Source: Prosthecobacter sp. (GTDB lineage Bacteria > Verrucomicrobiota > Verrucomicrobiia > Verrucomicrobiales > Verrucomicrobiaceae). From it: DNA of 34,658 nucleotides. Where the stretch lies: assembly GCF_014879935.1 (NCBI RefSeq), contig NZ_JACSRD010000084.1, positions 1-34,658 of the forward strand. Direction: 5' to 3'. Under the pieces are notes generated by a model, which was not told the DNA's origin, ran no database searches, and saw nothing but the letters and a program-made list of their open reading frames with translations. The position numbers and the translations under genes were made by a program. Each line of letters starts with the position of its first letter. The stretch's first letter is position 1. Positions 10,201 to 16,282 of this stretch are shown piece by piece.

Positions 10201-11667
10201 CGGCTCCGCGGCGACGAAGACGGGGTAGTTCGCCGCAGCGCTGTTCGCGAAAAGGGTGACATCAAAGCCCTCCGCGACCTTCACATCCTTCAAAATGGCC
10301 GCTTCTTGCTCGGGAGTGAGTTTGACGATCTTGGGCGGCACGTTTCCGCTATCCTTATAGGTCGAATAGGACTCATGGGGCTTATTCAATGGTGACAATG
10401 CTTTGATGCCCGGGCCTTTCAGCCGCACTTCGCGAATGCTGGCCCAGCCGCCGCTCTTATTGCCCAGCGCATGCACCTTCACAAAACGGATGCCGTCGGC
10501 CTTGGCGAAGTCATTCGAGTAGGGGGCCTTCTTCTCGTTCGTGCTGCCATCGACGAGTGTGGTCCATGTCTTGCCATCGGCGCTGCCTTCGACTTTGAAC
10601 TGATACACGCCTTGGTTCTCCCACGAGGTCTCGATGCCCGTCAGCGTCTGCGGCTTCTCCAGCTCAAGCTGCAGCCACTGCGGATAATCCGGGCCGCTGG
10701 CGCACCAGCGGGTGCTTTCGTCGTTGTCCACGGCCCGCCAGGCGAAGTTGTTCTTGCCCGTCTCCTCGCTGCTCGCGGTCGCCTTGATACCCGTGGCGTC
10801 TTTCGGCGTGGGGGCCGGCTTCGGAGCTTCAGCAGGCTTTGCAGGCACAAAGGTCACTTTGTTCTGCCCTTGGAACGGCGTCAGGTAATCCGGCGTGAGC
10901 TTGTCACAGGCCCAGAGCAGGCCGCGCGTGATGAGATCAAGGTAACGCGCATCAGCGACGGTCTCGGTGTTGTGGCCAATAGTCGTGCTGAAGCTGCGGG
11001 CACCGTCTTTTTCGTTCGTCCAGGCCACGATGGCATCCACGGCCTTGCCTTTGACCATCTGACGGCCCATCGCGAGCGGATGGGCGTCGAAGAGGTTCAC
11101 ATTGTTATAAAGCTCCTCTTTGATCGTGGTCCAATCCGCCAAGGTATTGGGGACATTCTTGTCCCCTGTCCCAGACGGGGCAGGAATGCCCCGATTACGG
11201 CCGGTGACGATCGGATGCTCCTTATCGACAAATGTGATCGCGATAGGCTCCTGCGGGCCGTGGGAGTTCGATTGCAGGCCGAGTCGCTTGAACCAGCGAT
11301 CCTCGCCCGTGCGGAAGCTGTGCATCGCGCAGTGAAGCTGGATGCTCGGGATCGTCTTGTGAGCGTCGAGGATGCGCGTGAGCGTCTCCTTGTTGTTCAT
11401 GCTCGCCGCACATTCGTCATGGATGATGATGTCGTAGCCCTTGGCCCAATCCGCCTTGTCATACACCGGCAGCGGCGGGTTCGTGGACTTGTCGTCGGTC
11501 CAGATCACATCCACCTGCACATTCGCGCGGCTTTGGATGCCTTTCGCAATGACCTCGTGCTGCTTCGCGTAGTCATGGCAGCAGCCACCGGTGATGAGGA
11601 GGGCTTTCAGCGGCTCGGCGGCGACGAGCAGGGAGCAAGGGGCGAGGAGGAGGGCTGTTCGGAGCAT
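7210..11667 (-). CDS. Secreted ThuA / discoidin / PVC-type haem-binding dehydrogenase, multidomain
   Basis: A 1485-residue exported protein, starting at the ATG at 11667, which opens a signal peptide (MLRTALLLAPCSLLVAAEP). The longer frame upstream lacks a signal and would run toward lpxD. Domains in order: ThuA-like (about 20-270; LLITGGCCHDY, and WTTIKEELYNNV), F5/8 type C/discoidin (about 290-416; ATASSEE, AVDNDESTRWCASG), PVC-type sorbosone/glucose dehydrogenase-like beta-propeller (about 459-800; DLDGDGRADETKV), a helical HEAT-like stretch (about 800-1340), and a C-terminal cytochrome c with CVACH at 1362-1366 and a Met-rich SMMPPGLMM as possible axial ligand. Such proteins are a hallmark of the PVC phyla and are thought to oxidise sugars in the periplasm; the substrate is unknown. 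Two 19-residue insertions (157-175 and 1153-1171) come from a repeated palindromic element. The DNA for residues about 829-1009 is strikingly lower in GC. Confidence 0.9.
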   Translation of the reverse strand: MLRTALLLAPCSLLVAAEPLKALLITGGCCHDYAKQHEVIAKGIQSRANVQVDVIWTDDKSTNPPLPVYDKADWAKGYDIIIHDECAASMNNKETLTRILDAHKTIPSIQLHCAMHSFRTGEDRWFKRLGLQSNSHGPQEPIAITFVDKEHPIVTGRNRGIPAPSGTGDKNVPNTLADWTTIKEELYNNVNLFDAHPLAMGRQMVKGKAVDAIVAWTNEKDGARSFSTTIGHNTETVADARYLDLITRGLLWACDKLTPDYLTPFQGQNKVTFVPAKPAEAPKPAPTPKDATGIKATASSEETGKNNFAWRAVDNDESTRWCASGPDYPQWLQLELEKPQTLTGIETSWENQGVYQFKVEGSADGKTWTTLVDGSTNEKKAPYSNDFAKADGIRFVKVHALGNKSGGWASIREVRLKGPGIKALSPLNKPHESYSTYKDSGNVPPKIVKLTPEQEAAILKDVKVAEGFDVTLFANSAAANYPVFVAAEPDGTLYVSSDGNGSLGRNPKRGRVIRLRDLDGDGRADETKVFCEVDAPRGLVWDHDRLYLVHPPHLSEFIDADHDGVAEKQNILVKDIAFGYKDRPADHTTNGLSLGIDGWLYIAGGDFGFMKATGTDGKTLQHRGGGVIRVRPDGTGLEIYSTGTRNILEVAISPLMDIFARDNTNDGGGWNVRFHHFTGLDDHGYPRLYKNFNEECIQPLADYGGGSGCGAVYIDEPGFGTWNNAPFTCDWGSGALWHHQVKPKGATFEETRKPEPFIKMTRPTDADVDGMSRVYCSSWKGATFDWAGPDVGYIVQVKPKGFKAEPLPNFAKAKDEELVKVLESASNRRRMEAQRELVRRNWGNVHAALLSETNDTQNNLNLETLVAAVGVFVNHPQASGVLESAQNFSYEGQKLQWNISRHMRHVQVDKPKNGSPSKPFHINTMPRFIGVSPDDSSIMHLAWIEQFVATNKARRIVDYSSPDVMNESEVLRPIVVEASRRIGAEAAIEWFRKLDETKHPYLQDLSLRCLRVIHTPEVVTGLIERLGKATDPALRQGILAALCRLHFKEGEWKGDSWGTRPDTRGPYYQPEAWSETPKIAVALKDALAKATPEEAAFLVKELNRNRIQFNEAQQRILELAKKDPKVLPELAAQMAGAEEVPAEAVPLLVGLVRNGGIPAPSDAGAKNGPDTLSTAIIALSKTDSAEAVQATLAALEPLKKLPDSGKDYEAAFNAFLNAPKLENHHQLVEQIAEKGEWPVSMYANAALLNLANRKTGSPESIQLTQKALDKGWADPKHRKLIIDAISASKHMPSAAKVLASLDDADAEVKGAAERAAKAMRIQKIEDKTPKLATLTLEDALAAVLKEAGDLALGEQVFTRATCVACHTTQESEPQKGPYLGNIAQTYKRPELAQNILDPNKTIAQGFASEMITLKDGTQQMGFITLEGADEVKLRNIASQEFIFRTADIKQRQKLPMSMMPPGLMMNFTVKEFASLLGYLEALAKK
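8157..8211 (-). repeat. 55-bp double-hairpin element, copy 1, in frame within the dehydrogenase gene
   Basis: Two stem-loops stand side by side: GGGGCCA/TGGCCCC with loop TTCT (8161-8178), and GGGGGCA/TGCCCCC with loop GGAA (8188-8205). The element aligns without gaps to the copy at 11145-11199, with 46 of 55 bases identical. In the coding direction it encodes RNGGIPAPSDAGAKNGPDT (with 2 bases of flank), inserted in the helical repeat region. It is read in the same frame and orientation as copy 2. Confidence 0.8.
8641..9180 (-). other. Low-GC mosaic block inside the dehydrogenase gene
   Basis: Within the open reading frame the base composition drops abruptly. The line 8761-8820 has 25 of 60 G+C, against 39 of 60 at 9601-9660 in the same gene. 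Codons here often end in A or T, unlike either side. The block encodes about residues 829-1009 and contains no stop or frame change. This pattern fits replacement by recombination with a lower-GC homologue, or a divergent inserted domain. Confidence 0.55.
11145..11199 (-). repeat. 55-bp double-hairpin element, copy 2, in frame within the ThuA domain
   Basis: The stems are GGGGACA/TGTCCCC with loop TTCT (11149-11166) and CGGGGCA/TGCCCCG with loop GGAA (11176-11193). Compared with copy 1, one base pair in each stem is swapped on both sides (C-G to A-T; G-C to C-G), so pairing is retained. In the coding direction it gives RNRGIPAPSGTGDKNVPNT, interrupting the ThuA domain between HPIVTG and LADWTTIKEEL. 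Confidence 0.8.
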
Positions 11668-11794
11668 GGGAAATCGGGGCGCAGAAACCGCACAAATGGC
11701 AAAGTTTCTATCAGAAAAGTATTTGCGGCCAAAAATGGCCCCGAAGCATATCTTCGTTCGCTTTTGGCCGCCAAACTGCCACTCTCGCGCCCTC

Positions 11795-12838
11795 ATGCGC
11801 GCAACTGTGAAAGACATCCTGGAAATCGTCGGCGGAAAACTTCTCTCTGGAGATGAATCGACCACGATTGAGGGCTTTGCGAACTTGAAGGAAGCCGTGA
11901 AGGGCGATCTGAGCTTCTTCCACGATCCGCGCTACGAGACGCTGCTGGCCACCACCAAAGCCTGCGCGGTGCTGGTGCCGGCCAACTGGATGAAGTTGCC
12001 CGAAAACGTGGCCTGCATCGCCGTGGCGGATCCTTCGCGGATGTTTGAGACCATCGTGGAAAAGTTCGGCGTGCAGCCGGAACCCTTCAAACCCGGCATG
12101 CACGCCACCGCGGTGATCGGTGAGGGCGTGAAGTTCGAGGTGGCGAAGGTGCGCATCGGCCCGCGGGCGGTGATCGAGGACGGGGTGGAGATCGCAGACG
12201 GAGCGGAGATCGGCGCGGGCTGTTTCATCGGCCGGAACGTCCGCATCGGGGCGGACGCGAAGCTGTTTGCCAATGTTACGGTGCACACTGACTGCACCAT
12301 CGGCAAGCGGGTGATCCTGCATAGCGGCGTGGTGATCGGCGCGGATGGTTTTGGCTACGAGTTCGACAAGGGCCGCCACCGGAAGGTGCGCCAGGCCGGC
12401 ATCGTGCAGATCGACAATGATGTGGAGATCGGCGCCGGAACGATGGTGGACCGCGCCCGTTTTGGCCGCACCTGGATTGGCGAGGGGACGAAGATCGACA
12501 ATCTCGTCCAAATCGGCCACAACGTGGTCATTGGAAAGCACTGCATCATCGTCGCCGCCACCGCCATCGCCGGCAGTGCCCAAATCGGCGATTACGTGGT
12601 CATCGCCGCGCAATGCGGCATCGCCGGGCATGTCAAAATCGGCTCCCAGGCCACGCTCGCCGCCCGCTGCGGCGTCACGAAGGATCTCCCCGGCGGAGCG
12701 ACCTACATGGGGTATCCTGCCATTCCTGCGAACGAAGAGAAGCGCCGTCTGGCGGGCATCAACCGTCTCCCCGGTCTCACGAAACGCGTCAAAAAGCTCG
12801 AGAAAGCGGCCGGCAGCGATCCAATCGACGAAGACTGA
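11795..12838 (+). CDS. lpxD: UDP-3-O-acylglucosamine N-acyltransferase
   Basis: Third step of lipid A biosynthesis: transfers a 3-hydroxyacyl chain from acyl carrier protein to the 2-amino group of UDP-3-O-acyl-glucosamine, in the cytoplasm. The ATG at 11795 gives 347 residues, the usual length. The N-terminal uridine-binding domain is visible (FANLKEAVKGDLSFF). A left-handed beta-helix follows, made of hexapeptide repeats such as IGPRAVIEDGVEI and IGEGTKIDNLVQIG. The catalytic histidine is His242 in QIGHNVVIGKH. The C-terminus has the conserved YMGYPAIPANEEKR followed by a short helix. A longer upstream frame would overlap the divergent dehydrogenase start and lacks family similarity. The divergent gap is 127 bp, and the squalene synthase-like gene converges 12 bp after the stop. 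Here lpxD is isolated from the usual lpxA/fabZ/bamA neighbours. Confidence 0.95.
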   Translation: MRATVKDILEIVGGKLLSGDESTTIEGFANLKEAVKGDLSFFHDPRYETLLATTKACAVLVPANWMKLPENVACIAVADPSRMFETIVEKFGVQPEPFKPGMHATAVIGEGVKFEVAKVRIGPRAVIEDGVEIADGAEIGAGCFIGRNVRIGADAKLFANVTVHTDCTIGKRVILHSGVVIGADGFGYEFDKGRHRKVRQAGIVQIDNDVEIGAGTMVDRARFGRTWIGEGTKIDNLVQIGHNVVIGKHCIIVAATAIAGSAQIGDYVVIAAQCGIAGHVKIGSQATLAARCGVTKDLPGGATYMGYPAIPANEEKRRLAGINRLPGLTKRVKKLEKAAGSDPIDED

Positions 12839-12850
12839 GCCCGCCGCGTG

Positions 12851-13699
12851 TCATCGGCCAAACCGCGCCTTGATCAGGTGGCTGCCGAGAATCCAGACCT
12901 TGTGGATATTGCTCAGGCGGCAGCGCTTCTTGAAGACAGGAAAGCGCTCGCGTTTCAGCTTCTCCAGGATGCGTGAATAAATCGCGCCCATGATCTCGGA
13001 AGCGACCATGTTTTTGCGGTCTTCCGGCGGCAGGGCCTTGGCGGCGGCCTGGTAGTAGTCCCGTGCCCGGCGATACTGGAAGTCCATCATTTTAAAGAAG
13101 CGCTCGCTGGGCCGGCCGTCGAGAATCTCGCTCTCCAGGACGCCAAACTTCTTCAATTCGCTTTGCGGCAGGTAAATGCGGCCCGTTTCGCGGGCGTCCT
13201 GACCGACATCCCGGATGATGTTCGTGAACTGCAGGGCATAGCCGAGATTGATCGCGTAGTCCCGCGTGGCCGGGTTCGTGTGGCCGAAGATCTCGATGCT
13301 CACAAGGCCGACGACGCTGGCGACCTTGTAGCAGTAGCCGAGCAACTCCTCGAACGTGGCGTATCGCGTCTTCGTGATGTCGCTGGCGACGCCGTCGATG
13401 ATCTCGCCGAGCCATGCACGCGGGAAGCCGTATTTTTGCGGCAGCATCAGCACCTCATCGAGCACGGGATGCCCCGGCGGCCGGCCCTCCTCCACGCATC
13501 GCTTCCAGTAGTCCAGCTCCTTCTCCTTCTCCTCCTCGCCCACATCCGTCGCATCCGCGATGTCATCGACGACCCGGCAGAAGGCGTAAAAGGTGATCAT
13601 GTCCCTGCGTCGTTCCTTTGGCAGGCAGGCGAGCGCAAAGGCCAGGTTCGACTTCGCCCGCTTCGTGATTTGTTCAGGAGAAAGCGTGCCGCTGGTCAT
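12851..13699 (-). CDS. hpnD: Squalene/phytoene synthase family protein, probably HpnD-like presqualene diphosphate synthase
   Basis: Condenses two prenyl diphosphates head to head; the HpnD type makes presqualene diphosphate from farnesyl diphosphate for squalene and hopanoids. The ATG at 13699 gives 282 residues, normal for the family. The first Asp-rich motif is in FYAFCRVVDDIADATD and the second in NIIRDVGQDARETGRIYLP. The spacing, the IDGVASDI segment, YCYKVASVVGLVSIEIFG and the C-terminal MGAIYSRILEKL and RLSNIHKVW segments match HpnD better than HpnC or plant-type phytoene synthases, but this is judged by eye. The start codon overlaps the stop of the upstream membrane-protein gene (ATGA), so the two are translationally coupled. 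No hpnC, hpnE or shc is in the window. Confidence 0.8.
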   Translation of the reverse strand: MTSGTLSPEQITKRAKSNLAFALACLPKERRRDMITFYAFCRVVDDIADATDVGEEEKEKELDYWKRCVEEGRPPGHPVLDEVLMLPQKYGFPRAWLGEIIDGVASDITKTRYATFEELLGYCYKVASVVGLVSIEIFGHTNPATRDYAINLGYALQFTNIIRDVGQDARETGRIYLPQSELKKFGVLESEILDGRPSERFFKMMDFQYRRARDYYQAAAKALPPEDRKNMVASEIMGAIYSRILEKLKRERFPVFKKRCRLSNIHKVWILGSHLIKARFGR

Positions 13700-14838
13700 G
13701 CGGTGGGAGAACGTGGGAAGCCGTGGCGAAGCATCAGAAGAAGGGCGGTCAGCAATAGCCAGCAATCCAGCATGGCAAGCGCCAATGCATCCAGCGGCAG
13801 CACGATCACACGCCAGAGCGTCGATTCCGCAGCCCATGCATGCCCGAGCGCGGAGGCGTACCTGGCCGGAATCAAAATCGCCATTGCGGTGATGCTCAAA
13901 AACAGCAGCGGGAAGGCTGAGCGCAGCAGGATCTGGAGAGCAGCCGCACCTTGCTGCCAGAAGGGGCCTGAAACCACCGCCACAGCCAGCGGCAGCGCTG
14001 AAAAGACCAGAAGCAGCTCGATCCACAACCAACTGCCGACGCTCTGAGGCACGCTGAACTGCCACTGACGCCAGCAGAGCCACAAAAGATCGAATGCCGC
14101 CAGCAGCGCCGCTCCCTCCCACCGGGCAAAGGTTTCCTCAAGCGCTGCGACGGCATCTTTTTCCGCATTTGTGTCCTGCGGCTTCTCCCACGCGATGACG
14201 AAACGCGCCAACCACACCTGCATGCTGGCGCAAGCCAGAGCGGTGAAGATGTACCGGAGTCCCAGCTTCACCGTCTCTGCCCCCTCCGGCAGCATGCGTC
14301 TCAGTGTGACGACCTCCAGCGCCAGCCAGGCGAAGCCGGTCACGGTGACCGCCAGCAGCACGATCTTTTGTTCCGGGCCAGGACGTCGTTCCCCATAGCG
14401 GTACGGCCAGCGCCAGATGCGAATCGTCAGCATGGCCAGCACCAACGGCACCAGGCATGCCAACGGCGACGGCTGGATCAGCGCATGTGGCAGCAGGGCG
14501 AGATGCGCCAGCGCATCGCGTGCCAGCGGCAGGATCAGCTCCCGCCAGTCGTTGAGTTGCACCAGCGAGCAGCCCGGGGGCCTCCCGTCGCCCACCGTGG
14601 CCCCCAGCAGGGACGCCCCGGCCACCCAGAGTACCAAGGCTGGCCGCAACCGCACAAAATCCCATGCATCCGACAGATGCTGCCGCAGCGGGTGCCAGCG
14701 CAGATGCAGAGCCAGTCCGGCGATGAAACCGGTGAGGGCGAGTGTCGTTGTCTGCCAGTGGGAGAGATTCAAGGAGACGATCAATTCGCGAAAACATCTC
14801 GACACGCCAGCCCGTATTCGCTTCTCTCCATCCGCCAT
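13696..14838 (-). CDS. Polytopic membrane protein of unknown function, coupled to hpnD-like gene
   Basis: I do not recognise a family. The product (380 residues from the ATG at 14838) is rich in long hydrophobic stretches, about eight to nine likely membrane helices. Examples are TTLALTGFIAGLALHL near the N-terminus, IVLLAVTVTGFAWLAL in the middle and PLLFLSITAMAILIPA toward the C-terminus. A charged loop with an acidic helix (AEKDAVAALEETFARWEG) lies after the first half. The 3' end overlaps the hpnD-like start by ATGA, implying one operon, so a role in membrane lipid synthesis or transport is a reasonable guess only. The start is uncertain: an ATG at 14838 and a GTG at 14847 overlap the start of the divergent propeller gene, and in-frame TTG codons at 14784 and 14772 would remove the overlap. 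Confidence 0.7.
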   Translation of the reverse strand: MADGEKRIRAGVSRCFRELIVSLNLSHWQTTTLALTGFIAGLALHLRWHPLRQHLSDAWDFVRLRPALVLWVAGASLLGATVGDGRPPGCSLVQLNDWRELILPLARDALAHLALLPHALIQPSPLACLVPLVLAMLTIRIWRWPYRYGERRPGPEQKIVLLAVTVTGFAWLALEVVTLRRMLPEGAETVKLGLRYIFTALACASMQVWLARFVIAWEKPQDTNAEKDAVAALEETFARWEGAALLAAFDLLWLCWRQWQFSVPQSVGSWLWIELLLVFSALPLAVAVVSGPFWQQGAAALQILLRSAFPLLFLSITAMAILIPARYASALGHAWAAESTLWRVIVLPLDALALAMLDCWLLLTALLLMLRHGFPRSPTA

Positions 14839-16186
14839 GAAACTCACCTCCGCGCTCCTGCTTGCCTCGCTGTCGCTTCAATCCGTCGCTCTCGCCGAAA
14901 ACTGGCCGAACTGGCGCGGGCCCAACCAGGACGGCTCCAGTAGTGAGACCGGTCTGCCATCCAAGTTCAGCACGACTGACGGCGTGAAATGGGCGGCAGA
15001 CGTTCCAGGCATCGCCGCATCGGCTCCTGTGATCTGGGGGGACAATGTCTTCCTCACAGCCCCGATCGCCGCCGAGAAAAAGCTCGTCGGCCTGTGCTAC
15101 GACAAGCAGACCGGAAAAGAGAAGTGGCGCACCACCATTTCCGAAGGCGACGAGGTGCAGTGGGACGACAAGAGCAACCTCGCCAGCCCTTCGGCAGCCA
15201 CCGATGGCGACCGCGTATATTTCCTCTTCGCCAACGCCATTGCCGCAGCCTGCGATTTCAGCGGCAAAATCGTGTGGAAGCGTGATTTCAAGGAAACACA
15301 CGGCGCTTTCGCCACGCAGTGGACGTATGGCAGCAGCCCGACCATCGACAGCGGGAAGCTCTACATCCAGGTGCTTCAGCGCAACGAAACCTTCAAGTTC
15401 CAGGAGAAGTTCGAGAAAGGCACACCCGGCAAGGACTTGAGCAGCTACATCCTCGCCATTGATCCGGCGAACGGGAAGGACCTCTGGAAGCAGATCCGCC
15501 CCAGCACGGCGAAGATCGAGTCCCTGGAAGCCTTCAGCAGCCCGGTGTTCACCACTTACAAGGATCAGCGCCTCATGCTGATCTCCGGCGGTGACACGCT
15601 CACCATCCACGATGCCGCCACCGGCAAGGAATTCTCCCGCGTCGCCACCTGGAACCCTCCGGGCGAAGGCTACAACAGCTTCTTCCGCCTCGTCCCCTCC
15701 CCTGTCGTGGGCGATGGCATGGCCATTGTCTGCGCACCGAAGAACTCGCCCATCTTTGCCATTCCTCTCGATGCCAAAGGCGAAACCCAGCCTGTCTGGC
15801 AGACCGAGCCGAAAGGCGTGACCAGCGACGTGCCCACACCCGCTTTCTACAAAGGCAAATTCTACGTGCTCGACGGCGGCAAGAAGCTGCTGAGCTGCCT
15901 GGAACCGAAAACCGGCAAGGTGCTGTGGACGGGCGAGCTCGGCGGCAAGACCAAGTTTGAGAGCAGCCCTACCGTGGCCGACGACAAGGTCTATTGCATC
16001 AACTTCTGGGGCGAGGTCTATGTCGCCAAGGCGAACACCGACAAGTTTGAGCTTCTTGGCATGAACGAGATGGGCAACGGCTCCAAACCCAACGGCAACG
16101 CCGCCAGCGTCCGCGCCAGCATCTCTGTCAGCGACAGCAGCCTCTTCATCCGCACGCAGGACAAACTGTATCGCGTCGGCAAGTGA
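14837..16186 (+). CDS. Secreted PQQ-like beta-propeller protein
   Basis: A 449-residue exported protein with a signal peptide (MKLTSALLLASLSLQSVALA), then NWPNWRGPNQDGSSSETGLP, the standard opening of PVC-phylum PQQ-like propeller proteins. Repeated blades contain LVGLCYDKQTGKEKW, ILAIDPANGKDLW and LLSCLEPKTGKVLW, each matching the xxAxDxxTGKxxW pattern of PQQ/BamB-like repeats. No cytochrome or catalytic dehydrogenase domain is present, so enzymatic activity is doubtful; a scaffold or binding role is more likely. The ATG at 14837 was chosen because it begins the signal peptide. It overlaps the start of the divergent membrane-protein gene, so its promoter must lie within that gene or that gene starts later. 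A paralogue lies at 27308-28600. Confidence 0.88.
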   Translation: MKLTSALLLASLSLQSVALAENWPNWRGPNQDGSSSETGLPSKFSTTDGVKWAADVPGIAASAPVIWGDNVFLTAPIAAEKKLVGLCYDKQTGKEKWRTTISEGDEVQWDDKSNLASPSAATDGDRVYFLFANAIAAACDFSGKIVWKRDFKETHGAFATQWTYGSSPTIDSGKLYIQVLQRNETFKFQEKFEKGTPGKDLSSYILAIDPANGKDLWKQIRPSTAKIESLEAFSSPVFTTYKDQRLMLISGGDTLTIHDAATGKEFSRVATWNPPGEGYNSFFRLVPSPVVGDGMAIVCAPKNSPIFAIPLDAKGETQPVWQTEPKGVTSDVPTPAFYKGKFYVLDGGKKLLSCLEPKTGKVLWTGELGGKTKFESSPTVADDKVYCINFWGEVYVAKANTDKFELLGMNEMGNGSKPNGNAASVRASISVSDSSLFIRTQDKLYRVGK

Positions 16187-16190
16187 GCCG

Positions 16191-16256
16191 GTGCGTCGGC
16201 GGGACCGTTGGTCGGTTGATCAGTGTCCTTCGACGCATGCACTGACCTACCGAACC
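16191..16256. repeat. Interleaved inverted repeats just after a propeller gene
   Basis: TGCGTCG (16192-16198) pairs with CGACGCA (16231-16237). An overlapping set, GGTCGGTTGATCAGTG (16210-16225), pairs imperfectly with CACTGACCTACCGAACC (16240-16256). The two pairings interleave, so only one can form at a time unless a pseudoknot is made. The element begins 4 bp after the propeller stop codon, between it and the phosphodiesterase gene. Confidence 0.35.
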
Positions 16257-16282
16257 GCTGATCCACTGCCCAACTCACCGCC

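Noticed and set aside
8989-10395. A 468-codon plus-strand frame opposite the dehydrogenase gene
   Set aside because: Its composition (many Val, Ala, Glu, His) is that of an antisense shadow; the minus strand carries recognisable propeller motifs throughout.
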